Shown: positions 9,201 through 19,430 of the stretch, in pieces
How positions within the stretch are numbered: position 1 is the first letter of the stretch
How the letters are laid out: every line of letters begins with the position of its first letter
Notes under the pieces: generated by a model
Database searches by the model: none
What the model was told of the DNA's origin: nothing
What the model saw: only the letters and a program-made list of their open reading frames with translations
Assembly: GCA_910589415.1 (NCBI GenBank)
Contig: OU342630.1
Location: 21,981,867-22,045,866 of the forward strand
Direction: 5' to 3'
DNA from: Malachius bipustulatus
Lineage: Eukaryota > Arthropoda > Insecta > Coleoptera > Melyridae
Length of the DNA stretch: 64,000 bases
Program-made: the position numbers and the translations under genes

Positions 9201-10033
9201 TTCAGCTCCAGCTGAACGGGTCGCCGCTAAAGACCGGCGGCGTCGAGACCGCGCTAAGAGCTGCGCTGCGGGAGTTCTTCCGACAGCGACTCTTGGATAA
9301 GCCAGACCAGGGCAAAGTGTTTAGCGTTACCAGCGCCACCACTCCGCCAAACCATTTCATGCGGGGTGGCGCATTTACGCGCTTTGCTGACTGGCGGTTT
9401 ATCCACCGCGCCCGTCTCGGCTGCGTCCCCCTCAATAACGTGGCCAAGCGCTATCGACACCACCGCGCTGGCCACACCGAGGCCTGCAGGCGCTGCGGCT
9501 ACGCGCAGGAAACGTTGCCGCACGTCCTGTGCCATTGTCCCCCGAACTTTAGAGCCGCCACCCTACGTCATGACGCCATTCTCGGGCGCCTGAGCAAGGC
9601 TATGCGGGTCCCGGCCGGAGCGGAAGTCAGGGTCAATCGGACCGTGCCGGGTTGCGGGGAAAATCTCCGACCCGACCTGGTGGTCCTCGACCCTGTCCAG
9701 AAGCAGGCCATAATCGTTGACGTTACTGTCCCCTTTGAAAACGGTTATGCCGCATTTATTGCGGCTCGCCGCGAGAAGCGGGACAAGTACGCCAACATCG
9801 CCGACCACCTGCGAACCCAGGGTTACCAAGTCCACCTCGACGCTTTCATCGTCGGTGCCCTGGGTGGTTGGGACCCCGCAAATGAGCTTGTGCTCACCCG
9901 GCTTGGTATCGGGTGGCGGTACTCGAGGTTGATGAGGAAGCTTATGGCCTCGGACACCATAAAGTGGAGCAGGGACATGTATGTGGAACATATCACTGGC
10001 CGACGACAATACCCGGAGCCGCAGGGGGTGTAG
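6248..10033 (+). pseudogene. RLE retrotransposon ORF interrupted by TGA (subfamily B)
   Basis: The frame is collinear with the intact 1261-aa E4 ORF except for a TGA at 7886-7888 (codon 547). The other B copies have an Arg codon here (TGGCGACCG or TGGCGCCCG; TGGTGACCG in E2). This is a single C-to-T change inside the conserved WRPIALSS segment at the front of RT. Translation would stop before motif A, leaving fingers and linker only. Everything downstream, including YADD and the RLE, is still open to the TAG ending at 10033. The damage therefore looks recent. A lone change like this could also be a sequencing error or be read through. Confidence 0.9.
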
Positions 10034-10573
10034 ACATACGTTGGCCGCCCGAGACGAAGGGGGTGCCAATTTTTATAATTTTGTCGTGTGGTGTAGTTTT
10101 TATTTGGTGCTGTAGTGTCTGTTTTAGCTTTTTGTACTTTTATATTGTGAATCAGATTACCTTTTATTTTATCCTAACTCTATTTTAATTCTATCACGCA
10201 CTTGTAACTGTTTGTTGTCATTTTATTTATATTTATACAATGTTTTTATCTTTAGGTGTTTATATGATTTTAAGCCAAGCAACAAGAGTGCTGTGATATT
10301 TATGTACTGAGCTTTAATCTGTGATAGTAATGAACATCTGTACCTAGTCATTTTAATTATTATGTCTTTTATATTTTTAACTGTGCTAGATGTGTTTTAT
10401 GTATTTTAACTACTGTATAATGTATTATTTTTTAGACTAGGCTAGGTAAATTATTTTCTAAGATTTGTGCAATATATTTAAGCTTTCACATGTTACCATC
10501 ACCCCATAGGGGCCAACTATTATATTTATTTAAGGATATATCTCTGTATGCAATAATTTGCTAATAAAGGTTA
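10034..10573 (+). other. E2 3' UTR (B1 type)
   Basis: AT-rich. CCCC (10502-10505) pairs with GGGG (10509-10512), GCAATAATTTGC lies at 10550-10561, and AATAAA at 10563-10568. Confidence 0.85.
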
Positions 10574-10721
10574 ATCTGTTCTTATCAGCTTAATATCTGA
10601 TACGCCCCACATGTGGGGCCAGTATATTAATCTTGTTTTTGGAACTGGACAGAGGCTCGGGGCTTGCTCCACCTCCGTCACGGGTCGGCCCGGTATTGCA
10701 GTACCGCCGGGATTGGCCCAC
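10574..10721 (+). ncRNA. U2: U2 snRNA 3' fragment 3 (partial)
   Basis: 148 bp, same as fragment 1 except A at nt 70 (10643). GGAACTGGAC (10641-10650) is an exact complement of the leader block GTCCAGTTCC. Confidence 0.93.
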
Positions 10722-10945
10722 TTTTTACCACTATTAAACAAAAGTGACGTCTTATATTTAGTAAATAACACGTCCAGTTCCATAATTGAGAAGCGATTGA
10801 GTAGTACAGACCGGGCCAGAAACTCCACGACCAAATTCGGAGTTTCTGTATTTTCCACATCACGCCCTCTAAGACGGACCAGCTGCACTCACCTGCAGAT
10901 CTACTGCTTCATCAGTGAGGAGACCAGGCCCATCCACCATCAACA
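10722..10945 (+). promoter_or_regulatory. E3 leader with antisense-U2 blocks and hairpin
   Basis: GTCCAGTTCC (10772-10781), GAGAAGCGAT (10788-10797), and hairpin CAGAAACTCC (10817-10826) / GGAGTTTCTG (10839-10848). It has an altered downstream part (ATCAGTGAGGAGACC) compared with E2 and E4. Confidence 0.7.
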
Positions 10946-13900
10946 ATGAGCGACCGGGAGGACGACGAAGACGAAGACCAGCAGCAGAACGGTGACGGGG
11001 CCGGCAACTTATCAACGGGCGATAGCGGTGAGTACATATTGAGATATCCGCTATCGGCCTCGTTTCAGTGCTCGGTTTGCATGCCTATTGAAAGAACCTA
11101 CAAACGACATGGAGATTTATCGAAGCACGTACGCAGATACCATCTTAAAATTATTAAATTTCAATGCCGGGGATGCGACCTGCTTTTCGACACAATAAAG
11201 GCATGCAAACTCCATCAAAGCCGAGCACTGAATTGTAAGAACCTGGAGGCCTCACCTGCACCCGTGCCCCCGCCCGTTCCACCGGGAGCACTTAGAATGC
11301 GCCGGCCGGCATATCATCGTCGCCGGCCTGGCTCCCCGGAGGTGACCGCCACTGCTCCTCCACATGTTCCCGGCCCGGAGGACGTGAGGTTGCCAGTGGA
11401 CGAGCGTCCTCCCGCTTCACCACTGACACCAGCCGAAGAGGGGCTGCCAATCACGATAGTCACGGCGGCCGTCGTCCACCAGCGGCCAGAATCACCCCAG
11501 AGGCGGCGTCTCCGACCACGCGTTCCGGCCGGGGCGCCCCTCGACGACATGGCAGCCACCGAGTCACCCGATGAAGCCCCCGCATCCCCCGACGCAGCAT
11601 TCGGCACGCCACCCGACCATCTGGGTGGCCTCGCCTCGCCATTGGGACCACGGCGACCACAACAGCTCTTCCCGGCCCGGCAGCCCGACCAGGATGACAT
11701 CATCGTGGTGCCCTCCCCCGCAGCATCCTCCAGGGCGCCACCACCACCGTTCACCACGCCCCCCGCACCACCAAGGGAGGCCACTGCCCCCACCTCGCCG
11801 CCGGCTAGCCTCCGGAACGACCTCGTGGAGCCTACCCTTTCTGCTCCAGAGGAAAACCTGCCGGAGGAGAACGCTGGTCAGCGACGATGGGTGCCACGCT
11901 TCCGGCAGCTCAATAATATCGAGGACTTCGAAACCGCCCTGGAGGAGCTGATGAACACAGTCAGGGAGGCGGCGCGCGGTCGCGGAGATCGGCAGGGAGA
12001 TGCACGGCGGCAGTCACAACAACAGCCGCCGCCGCCCCCACCACAACAGCATCCCCGACCCCAGCGGGAGCCGAACCACCGCGCGCCGCCGGCGAGAGAC
12101 CAGCGACGTCGGCGAGCACCCCGCTACGACGCCCAGGCGGCGTCGAGAATCCAGAAAATGTACCGTCAGGATAGACCGCGCGCTTTTAGGGAGGTAGCGG
12201 AGGGTAACTCCCCATATTGTAATATCTCGGGCGGTCAATTGTATAATCATTTCTACAGGGTTTACAGCGGCGAGGGAGGAGTCGAGGAGCCAGTGATTTC
12301 CACCGATGTCCCGGCACCCCAGCCTGCACCAGCCGACGACCGAGACCCCCTGTCTGCCCCATTTACTCCTGCCGAAGTCTGGGCCCGACTGCGATTCTGC
12401 AGTAATAACGCCCCCGGCCCAGACGAAATCAGGTACGGAGTATGGAAGTTCGTGGATCCGGGAGCCAGGATCCTGAGCTCCATCTACAACACCGTGCACC
12501 GATTGGGGCACATACCCAGACAGTGGGGCAGGTCGAAAACGGTGCTGATTTACAAGAAGGGCGATCGGAATGCCGTGGAGAACTGGCGCCCGATCGCTCT
12601 CAGCAGCACCATCGCCAAGTTGTACGCCTCCGTACAGGCCCGTCGTTTGGGAGAGTGGGCTGATCGACATGGCAGGATCTCTAAACACCAAAAGGGATTC
12701 ATGCCTGTCGACGGCTGTGCGGAACACAACTTCATCCTTCAGGCGGCCATAACAGAGGCCAAACGAACGCGGAGGTCCTGCTACGTGGCGTGGCTGGACC
12801 TGACCAATGCGTTCGGATCGATCCCGCACAGCACCATTTATCGCTCGCTCTCCTGGGCCGGCTTGGCTCCCGCCTCCATTGAACTGGTGCGGAGGCTGTA
12901 CACCAACAACACCACGGCGATACGGTGCAGGGAGGGAACAACGGAGGAAATACCTATCCATTCTGGAGTCCGGCAGGGGTGTCCCCTTTCGCCGATAATT
13001 TTTAACCTGGCCCTTGAGCCGCTCCTGCGGGCGGTCCACTCTCTGGACGTGGGCTGCCCCGTCGCGTCGGAGCGCTTCGGCGTCTTGGCGTACGCCGATG
13101 ACCTTGCGCTCCTTGCCAGGACTCCAGAGGGCCTCCAGACGGCCTTGGACACGGCGTGCCGTCTGGCACGTGCGGCCGGCCTCTGTTTCAACCCCCGAAA
13201 ATGTGCCACGCTCCATGTAGATGGTGTCCACAGGGATGCCGCCCCAACCACGTTCCAATTGTCCGGGACGCAATTACGCGCCCTGGACCGGAACGGGGTC
13301 TACGACCATCTCGGCATCCCAACCGGCGTCCACACAGCCCCGTCGGCCTTGGGAGTTTTGGAGAAAATGTCTGCCTGGACGTCCAGGATTGATGAATCAC
13401 TCCTGGCCCCCTGGCAGAAGTTCGACGCCGTTAACACTTTCGTGTTACCTTCGGTGTCCTTTCATCTGCGTAACGGCGTCGTTCCCAAGGCCGCCCTCAA
13501 CGACTTCGACAAGACCCTGAAGCGTTGTGGGAAACGGTGGCTGAGCCTCCCGCAGCGAGCGAGCGTCGAGCCGCTTTATATGTCCTGCCGTGCAGGGGGA
13601 ATGGGCCTGACTCCGCTGGGCCAACTGGCGGACATATGCGCTGTGGCGCACGGCCATTCCCTGCTCAGCTCGCCCCATCTGGGTGAGCTGTGCCGGCGGA
13701 TGCTGCGGGGGGTGGTTAGTCGGAGAATCCGACGACCAGCGGAACCGAGAGATGTGGCCGGCTTCCTCAACGGGGAAATGAGTGGCGACTTCATGAACGA
13801 GACGACGGACCCCACCAACACCTGGTCCCGTCTCAGAGTCGCCACCAAAAAGCTTAAGACCAAGCTGGGCCTCGGATGGGTTGCAGCCGAGGGAGACGGC

Positions 13901-14734
13901 GTTCAGCTCCAGCTGAACGGGTCGCCGCTAAAGACCGGCAGCGTCGAGACCGCGCTAAGAGCTGCGCTGCGGGAGTTCTTCCGACAGCGACTCTTGGATA
14001 AGCCAGACCAGGGCAAAGTGTTTAGCGTTACCAGCGCCACCACTCCGCCAAACCATTTCATGCGGGGTGGCGCATTTACGCGCTTTGCTGACTGGCGGTT
14101 TATCCACCGCGCCCGTCTCGGCTGCGTCCCCCTCAATAACGTGGCCAAGCGCTATCGACACCACCGCGCTGGCCACACCGAGGCCTGCAGGCGCTGCGGC
14201 TACGCGCAGGAAACGTTGCCGCACGTCCTGTGCCATTGTCCCCCGAACTTTAGAGCCGCCACCCTACGTCATGACGCCATTCTCGGGCGCCTGAGCAAGG
14301 CTATGCGGGTCCCGGCCGGAGCGGAAGTCAGGGTCAATCGGACCGTGCCGGGTTGCGGGGAAAATCTCCGACCCGACCTGGTGGTCCTCGACCCTGTCCA
14401 GAAGCAGGCCATAATCGTTGACGTTACTGTCCCCTTTGAAAACGGTTATGCCGCATTTATTGCGGCTCGCCGCGAGAAGCGGGACAAGTACGCCAACATC
14501 GCCGACCACCTGCGAACCCAGGGTTACCAAGTCCACCTCGACGCTTTCATCGTCGGTGCCCTGGGTGGTTGGGACCCCGCAAATGAGCTTGTGCTCACCC
14601 GGCTTGGTATCGGGTGGCGGTACTCGAGGTTGATGAGGAAGCTTATGGCCTCGGACACCATAAAGTGGAGCAGGGACATGTATGTGGAACATATCACTGG
14701 CCGACGACAATACCCGGAGCCGCAGGGGGTGTAG
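10946..14734 (+). CDS. Zinc-finger / RT / RLE protein, intact (subfamily B)
   Basis: A 1262-aa protein starting at ATG 10946. Finger 1 is C42, C45, H61, H66 and finger 2 is C74, C77, H90, C97. RT motif A has D618, motif B SGVRQGCP starts at S673, and YADD is 716-719. The CCHC knuckle is C1081, C1084, H1093, C1098. The RLE core is P1143-D1144, D1159, and K1178/K1181 before Y1182. Private changes lie next to motif B (PIHSGV where B has PILSGV) and in motif D (GLCFNP for GLRFNP), so the catalytic residues are kept but activity could be reduced. The C-terminus PEPQGV is typical of subfamily B. Confidence 0.93.
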   Translation: MSDREDDEDEDQQQNGDGAGNLSTGDSGEYILRYPLSASFQCSVCMPIERTYKRHGDLSKHVRRYHLKIIKFQCRGCDLLFDTIKACKLHQSRALNCKNLEASPAPVPPPVPPGALRMRRPAYHRRRPGSPEVTATAPPHVPGPEDVRLPVDERPPASPLTPAEEGLPITIVTAAVVHQRPESPQRRRLRPRVPAGAPLDDMAATESPDEAPASPDAAFGTPPDHLGGLASPLGPRRPQQLFPARQPDQDDIIVVPSPAASSRAPPPPFTTPPAPPREATAPTSPPASLRNDLVEPTLSAPEENLPEENAGQRRWVPRFRQLNNIEDFETALEELMNTVREAARGRGDRQGDARRQSQQQPPPPPPQQHPRPQREPNHRAPPARDQRRRRAPRYDAQAASRIQKMYRQDRPRAFREVAEGNSPYCNISGGQLYNHFYRVYSGEGGVEEPVISTDVPAPQPAPADDRDPLSAPFTPAEVWARLRFCSNNAPGPDEIRYGVWKFVDPGARILSSIYNTVHRLGHIPRQWGRSKTVLIYKKGDRNAVENWRPIALSSTIAKLYASVQARRLGEWADRHGRISKHQKGFMPVDGCAEHNFILQAAITEAKRTRRSCYVAWLDLTNAFGSIPHSTIYRSLSWAGLAPASIELVRRLYTNNTTAIRCREGTTEEIPIHSGVRQGCPLSPIIFNLALEPLLRAVHSLDVGCPVASERFGVLAYADDLALLARTPEGLQTALDTACRLARAAGLCFNPRKCATLHVDGVHRDAAPTTFQLSGTQLRALDRNGVYDHLGIPTGVHTAPSALGVLEKMSAWTSRIDESLLAPWQKFDAVNTFVLPSVSFHLRNGVVPKAALNDFDKTLKRCGKRWLSLPQRASVEPLYMSCRAGGMGLTPLGQLADICAVAHGHSLLSSPHLGELCRRMLRGVVSRRIRRPAEPRDVAGFLNGEMSGDFMNETTDPTNTWSRLRVATKKLKTKLGLGWVAAEGDGVQLQLNGSPLKTGSVETALRAALREFFRQRLLDKPDQGKVFSVTSATTPPNHFMRGGAFTRFADWRFIHRARLGCVPLNNVAKRYRHHRAGHTEACRRCGYAQETLPHVLCHCPPNFRAATLRHDAILGRLSKAMRVPAGAEVRVNRTVPGCGENLRPDLVVLDPVQKQAIIVDVTVPFENGYAAFIAARREKRDKYANIADHLRTQGYQVHLDAFIVGALGGWDPANELVLTRLGIGWRYSRLMRKLMASDTIKWSRDMYVEHITGRRQYPEPQGV

Positions 14735-15274
14735 ACATACGTTGGCCGCCCGAGACGAAGGGGGTGCCAATTTTTATAATTTTGTCGTGTGGTGTAGTTT
14801 TTATTTGGTGCTGTAGTGTCTGTTTTAGCTTTTTGTACTTTTATATTGTGAATCAGATTACCTTTTATTTTATCCTAACTCTATTTTAATTCTATCACGC
14901 ACTTGTAACTGTTTGTTGTCATTTTATTTATATTTATACAATGTTTTTATCTTTAGGTGTTTATATGATTTTAAGCCAAGCAACAAGAGTGCTGTGATAT
15001 TTATGTACTGAGCTTTAATCTGTGATAGTAATGAACATCTGTACCTAGTCATTTTAATTATTATGTCTTTTATATTTTTAACTGTGCTAGATGTGTTTTA
15101 TGTATTTTAACTACTGTATAATGTATTATTTTTTAGACTAGGCTAGGTAAATTATTTTCTAAGATTTGTGCAATATATTTAAGCTTTCACATGTTACCAT
15201 CACCCCATAGGGGCCAACTATTATATTTATTTAAGGATATATCTCTGTATGCAATAATTTGCTAATAAAGGTTA
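14735..15274 (+). other. E3 3' UTR (B1 type)
   Basis: Matches the E2 3' UTR nearly base for base. CCCC/GGGG hairpin 15203-15213, GCAATAATTTGC 15251-15262, and AATAAA at 15264-15269. Confidence 0.85.
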
Positions 15275-15422
15275 ATCTGTTCTTATCAGCTTAATATCTG
15301 ATACGCCCCACATGTGGGGCCAGTATATTAATCTTGTTTTTGGGACTGGACAGAGGCTCGGGGCTTGCTCCACCTCCGTCACGGGTCGGCCCGGTATTGC
15401 AGTACCGCCGGGATTGGCCCAC
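15275..15422 (+). ncRNA. U2: U2 snRNA 3' fragment 4 (partial)
   Basis: 148 bp with G at nt 70. It has the same limits as the other fragments. Confidence 0.93.
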
Positions 15423-15644
15423 TTTTTACCATCAAACAAAAGTGACGTCTTCAATTAATAACACCGTCCAGTTCCTTAAAGAGAAGCGATTTGAAAAAGT
15501 ATACAACGGGCCAGAAACTCCACGACAAAATTTGGAGTTTCTGAATTTTCAATACCACGCCCCACAAGACGGACCAGCTGCACTCACCTGCAGACCTACC
15601 TGCTTCACCAGTGACCAGTGCCAGTCAATCAGTCAACATCAACA
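15423..15644 (+). promoter_or_regulatory. E4 leader with antisense-U2 blocks and hairpin
   Basis: GTCCAGTTCC (15466-15475), GAGAAGCGAT (15481-15490), and hairpin CAGAAACTCC (15512-15521) / GGAGTTTCTG (15534-15543). Confidence 0.7.
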
Positions 15645-18600
15645 ATGAGCGACCGGGAGGACGACGAAGACGAAGACCAGCAGCAGGACGGGGCCGGCAA
15701 CTTATCAACGGGCGATAGCGGTGAGTACCTGCTGAGATATCCGCTATCGGCCTCGTTTCAGTGCTCGGTTTGCATGCCTGTCGAAAGAACTTACAAACGA
15801 CATGGAGATTTATCGAAGCACGTACGCAGATACCATCTTAAAATTATTAAATTTCAATGCCGGGGATGCGACCTGCTTTTCGACACAATAAAGGCATGCA
15901 AACTCCATCAAAGCCGAGCACTGAATTGTAAGAACCTTGAGGCCTCACCTGCACCCGTGCCCCCGCCCGTTCCACCGGGAGCACTTAGAATGCGCCGGCC
16001 GGCATATCATCGTCGCCGGCCTGGCTCCCCGGAGGTGACCGCCACTGCTCCTCCGCATGTTCCCGGCCCGGAGGACGTGAGGTTGCCAGTAGACGAGCGT
16101 CCTCCCGCTTCACCACTGACACCAGCCGAAGAGGGGCTGCCAATCACGATAGTCACGGCGGCCGTCGTCCACCAGCGACCAGAATCACCCCAGAGGCGGC
16201 GTCTCCGACCACGCGTTCCGGCCGGGGCGCCTCTCGACGACATGGCAGCTCCCGAGTCACCCGATGAAGCCCCCGCATCCCCCGACGCAGCATTCGGCAC
16301 GCCACCCGACCATCTGGGTGGCCTCGCCTCGCCATTGGGACCACGGCGACCACAACAGCTCTTCCCGGCCCGGCAGCCCGACCAGGATGACATCATCGTG
16401 GTGCCCTCCCCCGCAGCATCCTCCAGGGCGCCACCACCACCGTTCACCACGCCCCCCGCACCACCAAGGGAGGCCACTGCCCCCACCTCGCCGCCGGCTG
16501 GCCTCCGGAACGACCTCGTGGAGCCTACCCTTTCTGCTCCAGAGGAAAACCTGCCGGAGGAGAACGCTGGTCAGCGACGATGGGTGCCACGCTTCCGGCA
16601 GCTCAATAATATCGAGGACTTCGAGACCGCCCTGGAGGAGCTGATGAACACAGTCAGGGAGGCGGCGCGTGGTCGCGGAGATCGGCGAGGAGATGCACGG
16701 CGGCAGTCACAACAACAGCCGCCGCCGCCCCCACCACCACAACAGCATCCCCGACCCCAGCGAGAGCCGAACCACCGCGCGCCGCCGGCGAGAGACCAGC
16801 GACGTCGGCGAGCACCCCGCTACGACGCCCAGGCGGCGTCGAGAATCCAGAAAATGTACCGCCAGGATAGACCGCGCGCTTTTAGGGAGGTAGCGGAGGG
16901 TAACTCCCCATATTGTAATATCTCGGGCGGCCAATTATATAATCATTTTTTCAGGGTTTACAGCGGCGAGGGAGGAGTCGAGGAGCCAGTGATTTCCACC
17001 GATGTCCCGGCACCCCAGCCTGTCCCAGTCGACGACCGAGACCCCCTGTCTGCCCCATTTACTCCTGCCGAAGTCTGGGCCCGTCTGCGATTCTGCAGCA
17101 AGAACGCCCCCGGCCCAGACGAAATCAGGTACGGAGTGTGGAAATTCGTCGATCCGGGAGCCAGGATCCTGAGCTCCATCTACAACACCGTGCACCGATT
17201 GGGGCACATACCCAGACAGTGGGGCAGGTCGAAGACAGTGCTTATTTACAAGAAGGGCGATCGGAATGCCGTGGAGAACTGGCGACCGATCGCTCTCAGC
17301 AGCACCATCGCCAAGTTGTACGCCTCCGTACAGGCCCGTCGTTTGGGAGAGTGGGCCGACCGACATGGCAGAATCTCTAAACACCAAAAGGGATTCATGC
17401 CTGTCGACGGCTGTGCGGAACACAACTTCATCCTTCAGGCGGCCATAACAGAGGCCAAACGAACGCGGAGGTCCTGCTACGTGGCGTGGCTGGACCTGAC
17501 CAATGCGTTCGGATCGATACCGCACAGCACCATTTATCGGTCACTCTCCTGGGCCGGCTTGGCTTCCGCCTCCATCGAACTGGTGCGGAGGCTGTACACC
17601 AACAACACCACGGCGATACGGTGCAGGGAGGGAACGACGGAGGAAATACCCATCCTATCTGGAGTCCGGCAGGGGTGCCCCCTCTCGCCGATCATCTTTA
17701 ACCTGGCCCTTGAGCCGCTCCTGCGGGCGGTCCACTCTTTGGATGTGGGCTGTCCCGTTGCATCGGAGCGTTTCGGCGTCTTGGCATACGCCGATGACCT
17801 TGCGCTTCTCGCCAGGACTCCAGAGGGCCTCCAGACGGCCTTGGACACGGCGTGCCGTCTGGCACGTGCGGCCGGCCTCCGTTTCAACCCCCGAAAATGT
17901 GCCACGCTCCATGTAGATGGTGTCCACAGGGATGCCGCCCCAACCACGTTCCAACTGTCCGGAACGCAATTACGCGCCCTGGACCGGAACGGGGTCTACG
18001 ACCATCTCGGCATCCCCACCGGCGTCCACACAGCCCCGTCGGCCTTGGGAGTTTTGGAGAAAATGTCTGCCTGGACGTCCAGGATTGATGAATCACTCCT
18101 GGCCCCCTGGCAGAAGTTCGACGCCGTTAACACTTTCGTATTACCTTCGGTATCTTTCCATCTGCGTAACGGCGTCGTTCCCAAGGCCGCCCTCAACGAC
18201 TTCGACAAGACCCTGAAGCGTTGTGGGAAACGGTGGCTGAGCCTCCCGCAGCGAGCGAGCGTCGAGCCGCTTTATATGTCCTGCCGTGCAGGGGGAATGG
18301 GCCTGACTCCGCTGGGCCAACTAGCGGATATATGCGCTGTGGCGCATGGCCATTCCTTGCTCAACTCACCACATCTGGGTGAGTTGTGCCGGCGGATGCT
18401 GCGGGGGGTGGTTAGTCGGAGAATCCGACGACCAGCGGAGCCGAGAGATGTGGCCGGCTTCCTCAACGGGGACATGAGTGGCGACTTCATGAACGAGACG
18501 ACGGACCCCACCAACACCTGGTCCCGTCTCAGAGTCGCCACCAAAAAGCTTAAAACCAAGCTGGGCCTCGGATGGGTTGCAGCCGAGGGAGACGGCGTTC

Positions 18601-19430
18601 AGCTCCAGCTGAACGGGTCGCCGCTAAAGACCGGCGGCGTCGAGACCGCGCTAAGAGCTGCGCTGCGGGAGTTCTTCCGACAGCGACTCTTGGATAAGCC
18701 AGACCAGGGCAAAGTGTTTAGCGTTACCAGCGCCACCACTCCGCCAAACCATTTCATGCGGGGTGGCGCATTTACGCGCTTTGCTGACTGGCGGTTTATC
18801 CACCGCGCCCGTCTCGGCTGCGTCCCCCTCAATAACGTGGCCAAGCGCTATCGACACCACCGCGCTGGCCACACCGAGGCCTGCAGGCGCTGCGGCTACG
18901 CGCAGGAAACGTTGCCGCACGTCCTGTGCCATTGTCCCCCCAACTTTAGAGCCGCCACCCTACGCCATGACGCCATTCTCGGGCGCCTGAGCAAGGCTAT
19001 GCGGGTCCCGGCCGGAGCGGAGGTCAGGGTCAATCGGACCGTGCCGGGTTGCGGGGAAAATCTCCGACCCGACCTGGTGGTCCTCGACCCTGCCCAGAAG
19101 CAGGCCATAATCGTTGACGTTACTGTCCCCTTTGAAAACGGTTACGCCGCATTTATTGCGGCGCGCCGCGAGAAGCGGGACAAGTACGCCAACATCGCCG
19201 ACCACCTGCGAACCCAGGGCTACCAAGTTCACCTCGACGCTTTCATCGTCGGTGCCCTGGGTGGTTGGGACCCCGCAAATGAGCTCGTGCTCACCCGGCT
19301 TGGTATCGGGTGGCGGTACTCGAAGTTAATGAGGAAGCTCATGGCCTCGGACACCATAAAGTGGAGCAGGGACATCTATGTGGAACATATCACTGGCCGA
19401 CGACAATACCCGGAGCCGCAGGGGGTGTAG
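15645..19430 (+). CDS. Zinc-finger / RT / RLE protein, intact (subfamily B)
   Basis: A 1261-aa protein from ATG 15645; an in-frame GTG at 15618 is rejected because it is not shared. YADD is at 715-718. The ORF shows what E2 would encode without its stop codon. Private changes include CSKNAPGPDE for CSNNAPGPDE at the front of RT. LASASIELV for LAPASIELV is shared with E5 only, which suggests exchange between the two neighbours. The C-terminal part has DPAQKQAI and YSKLMRKL variants. All finger, YADD, CCHC and RLE residues named for E3 are present. Confidence 0.93.
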   Translation: MSDREDDEDEDQQQDGAGNLSTGDSGEYLLRYPLSASFQCSVCMPVERTYKRHGDLSKHVRRYHLKIIKFQCRGCDLLFDTIKACKLHQSRALNCKNLEASPAPVPPPVPPGALRMRRPAYHRRRPGSPEVTATAPPHVPGPEDVRLPVDERPPASPLTPAEEGLPITIVTAAVVHQRPESPQRRRLRPRVPAGAPLDDMAAPESPDEAPASPDAAFGTPPDHLGGLASPLGPRRPQQLFPARQPDQDDIIVVPSPAASSRAPPPPFTTPPAPPREATAPTSPPAGLRNDLVEPTLSAPEENLPEENAGQRRWVPRFRQLNNIEDFETALEELMNTVREAARGRGDRRGDARRQSQQQPPPPPPPQQHPRPQREPNHRAPPARDQRRRRAPRYDAQAASRIQKMYRQDRPRAFREVAEGNSPYCNISGGQLYNHFFRVYSGEGGVEEPVISTDVPAPQPVPVDDRDPLSAPFTPAEVWARLRFCSKNAPGPDEIRYGVWKFVDPGARILSSIYNTVHRLGHIPRQWGRSKTVLIYKKGDRNAVENWRPIALSSTIAKLYASVQARRLGEWADRHGRISKHQKGFMPVDGCAEHNFILQAAITEAKRTRRSCYVAWLDLTNAFGSIPHSTIYRSLSWAGLASASIELVRRLYTNNTTAIRCREGTTEEIPILSGVRQGCPLSPIIFNLALEPLLRAVHSLDVGCPVASERFGVLAYADDLALLARTPEGLQTALDTACRLARAAGLRFNPRKCATLHVDGVHRDAAPTTFQLSGTQLRALDRNGVYDHLGIPTGVHTAPSALGVLEKMSAWTSRIDESLLAPWQKFDAVNTFVLPSVSFHLRNGVVPKAALNDFDKTLKRCGKRWLSLPQRASVEPLYMSCRAGGMGLTPLGQLADICAVAHGHSLLNSPHLGELCRRMLRGVVSRRIRRPAEPRDVAGFLNGDMSGDFMNETTDPTNTWSRLRVATKKLKTKLGLGWVAAEGDGVQLQLNGSPLKTGGVETALRAALREFFRQRLLDKPDQGKVFSVTSATTPPNHFMRGGAFTRFADWRFIHRARLGCVPLNNVAKRYRHHRAGHTEACRRCGYAQETLPHVLCHCPPNFRAATLRHDAILGRLSKAMRVPAGAEVRVNRTVPGCGENLRPDLVVLDPAQKQAIIVDVTVPFENGYAAFIAARREKRDKYANIADHLRTQGYQVHLDAFIVGALGGWDPANELVLTRLGIGWRYSKLMRKLMASDTIKWSRDIYVEHITGRRQYPEPQGV

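Larger units (their letters stand above)
6026..10573 (+). mobile_element. E2, subfamily B1 retrotransposon, one nonsense codon
   Basis: Full-length unit. The leader is nearly the same as in E4, and the 3' UTR nearly the same as in E3, E4 and E5. Confidence 0.93.
10722..15274 (+). mobile_element. E3, subfamily B1 retrotransposon, full length
   Basis: Complete unit with intact ORF. The N-terminus has the NGD insertion (QQQNGDGAG) also seen in E5, E14 and subfamily A but absent from E2, E4, E7 and E10. Confidence 0.93.

Noticed and set aside
12014..13273. Long minus-strand open frame (419 codons) opposite the E3 ORF, and many similar shorter ones in other copies
   Set aside because: They mirror the GC-rich sense ORF, share no recognisable domain, and change length between copies with single substitutions. 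They are shadows of the sense frame.
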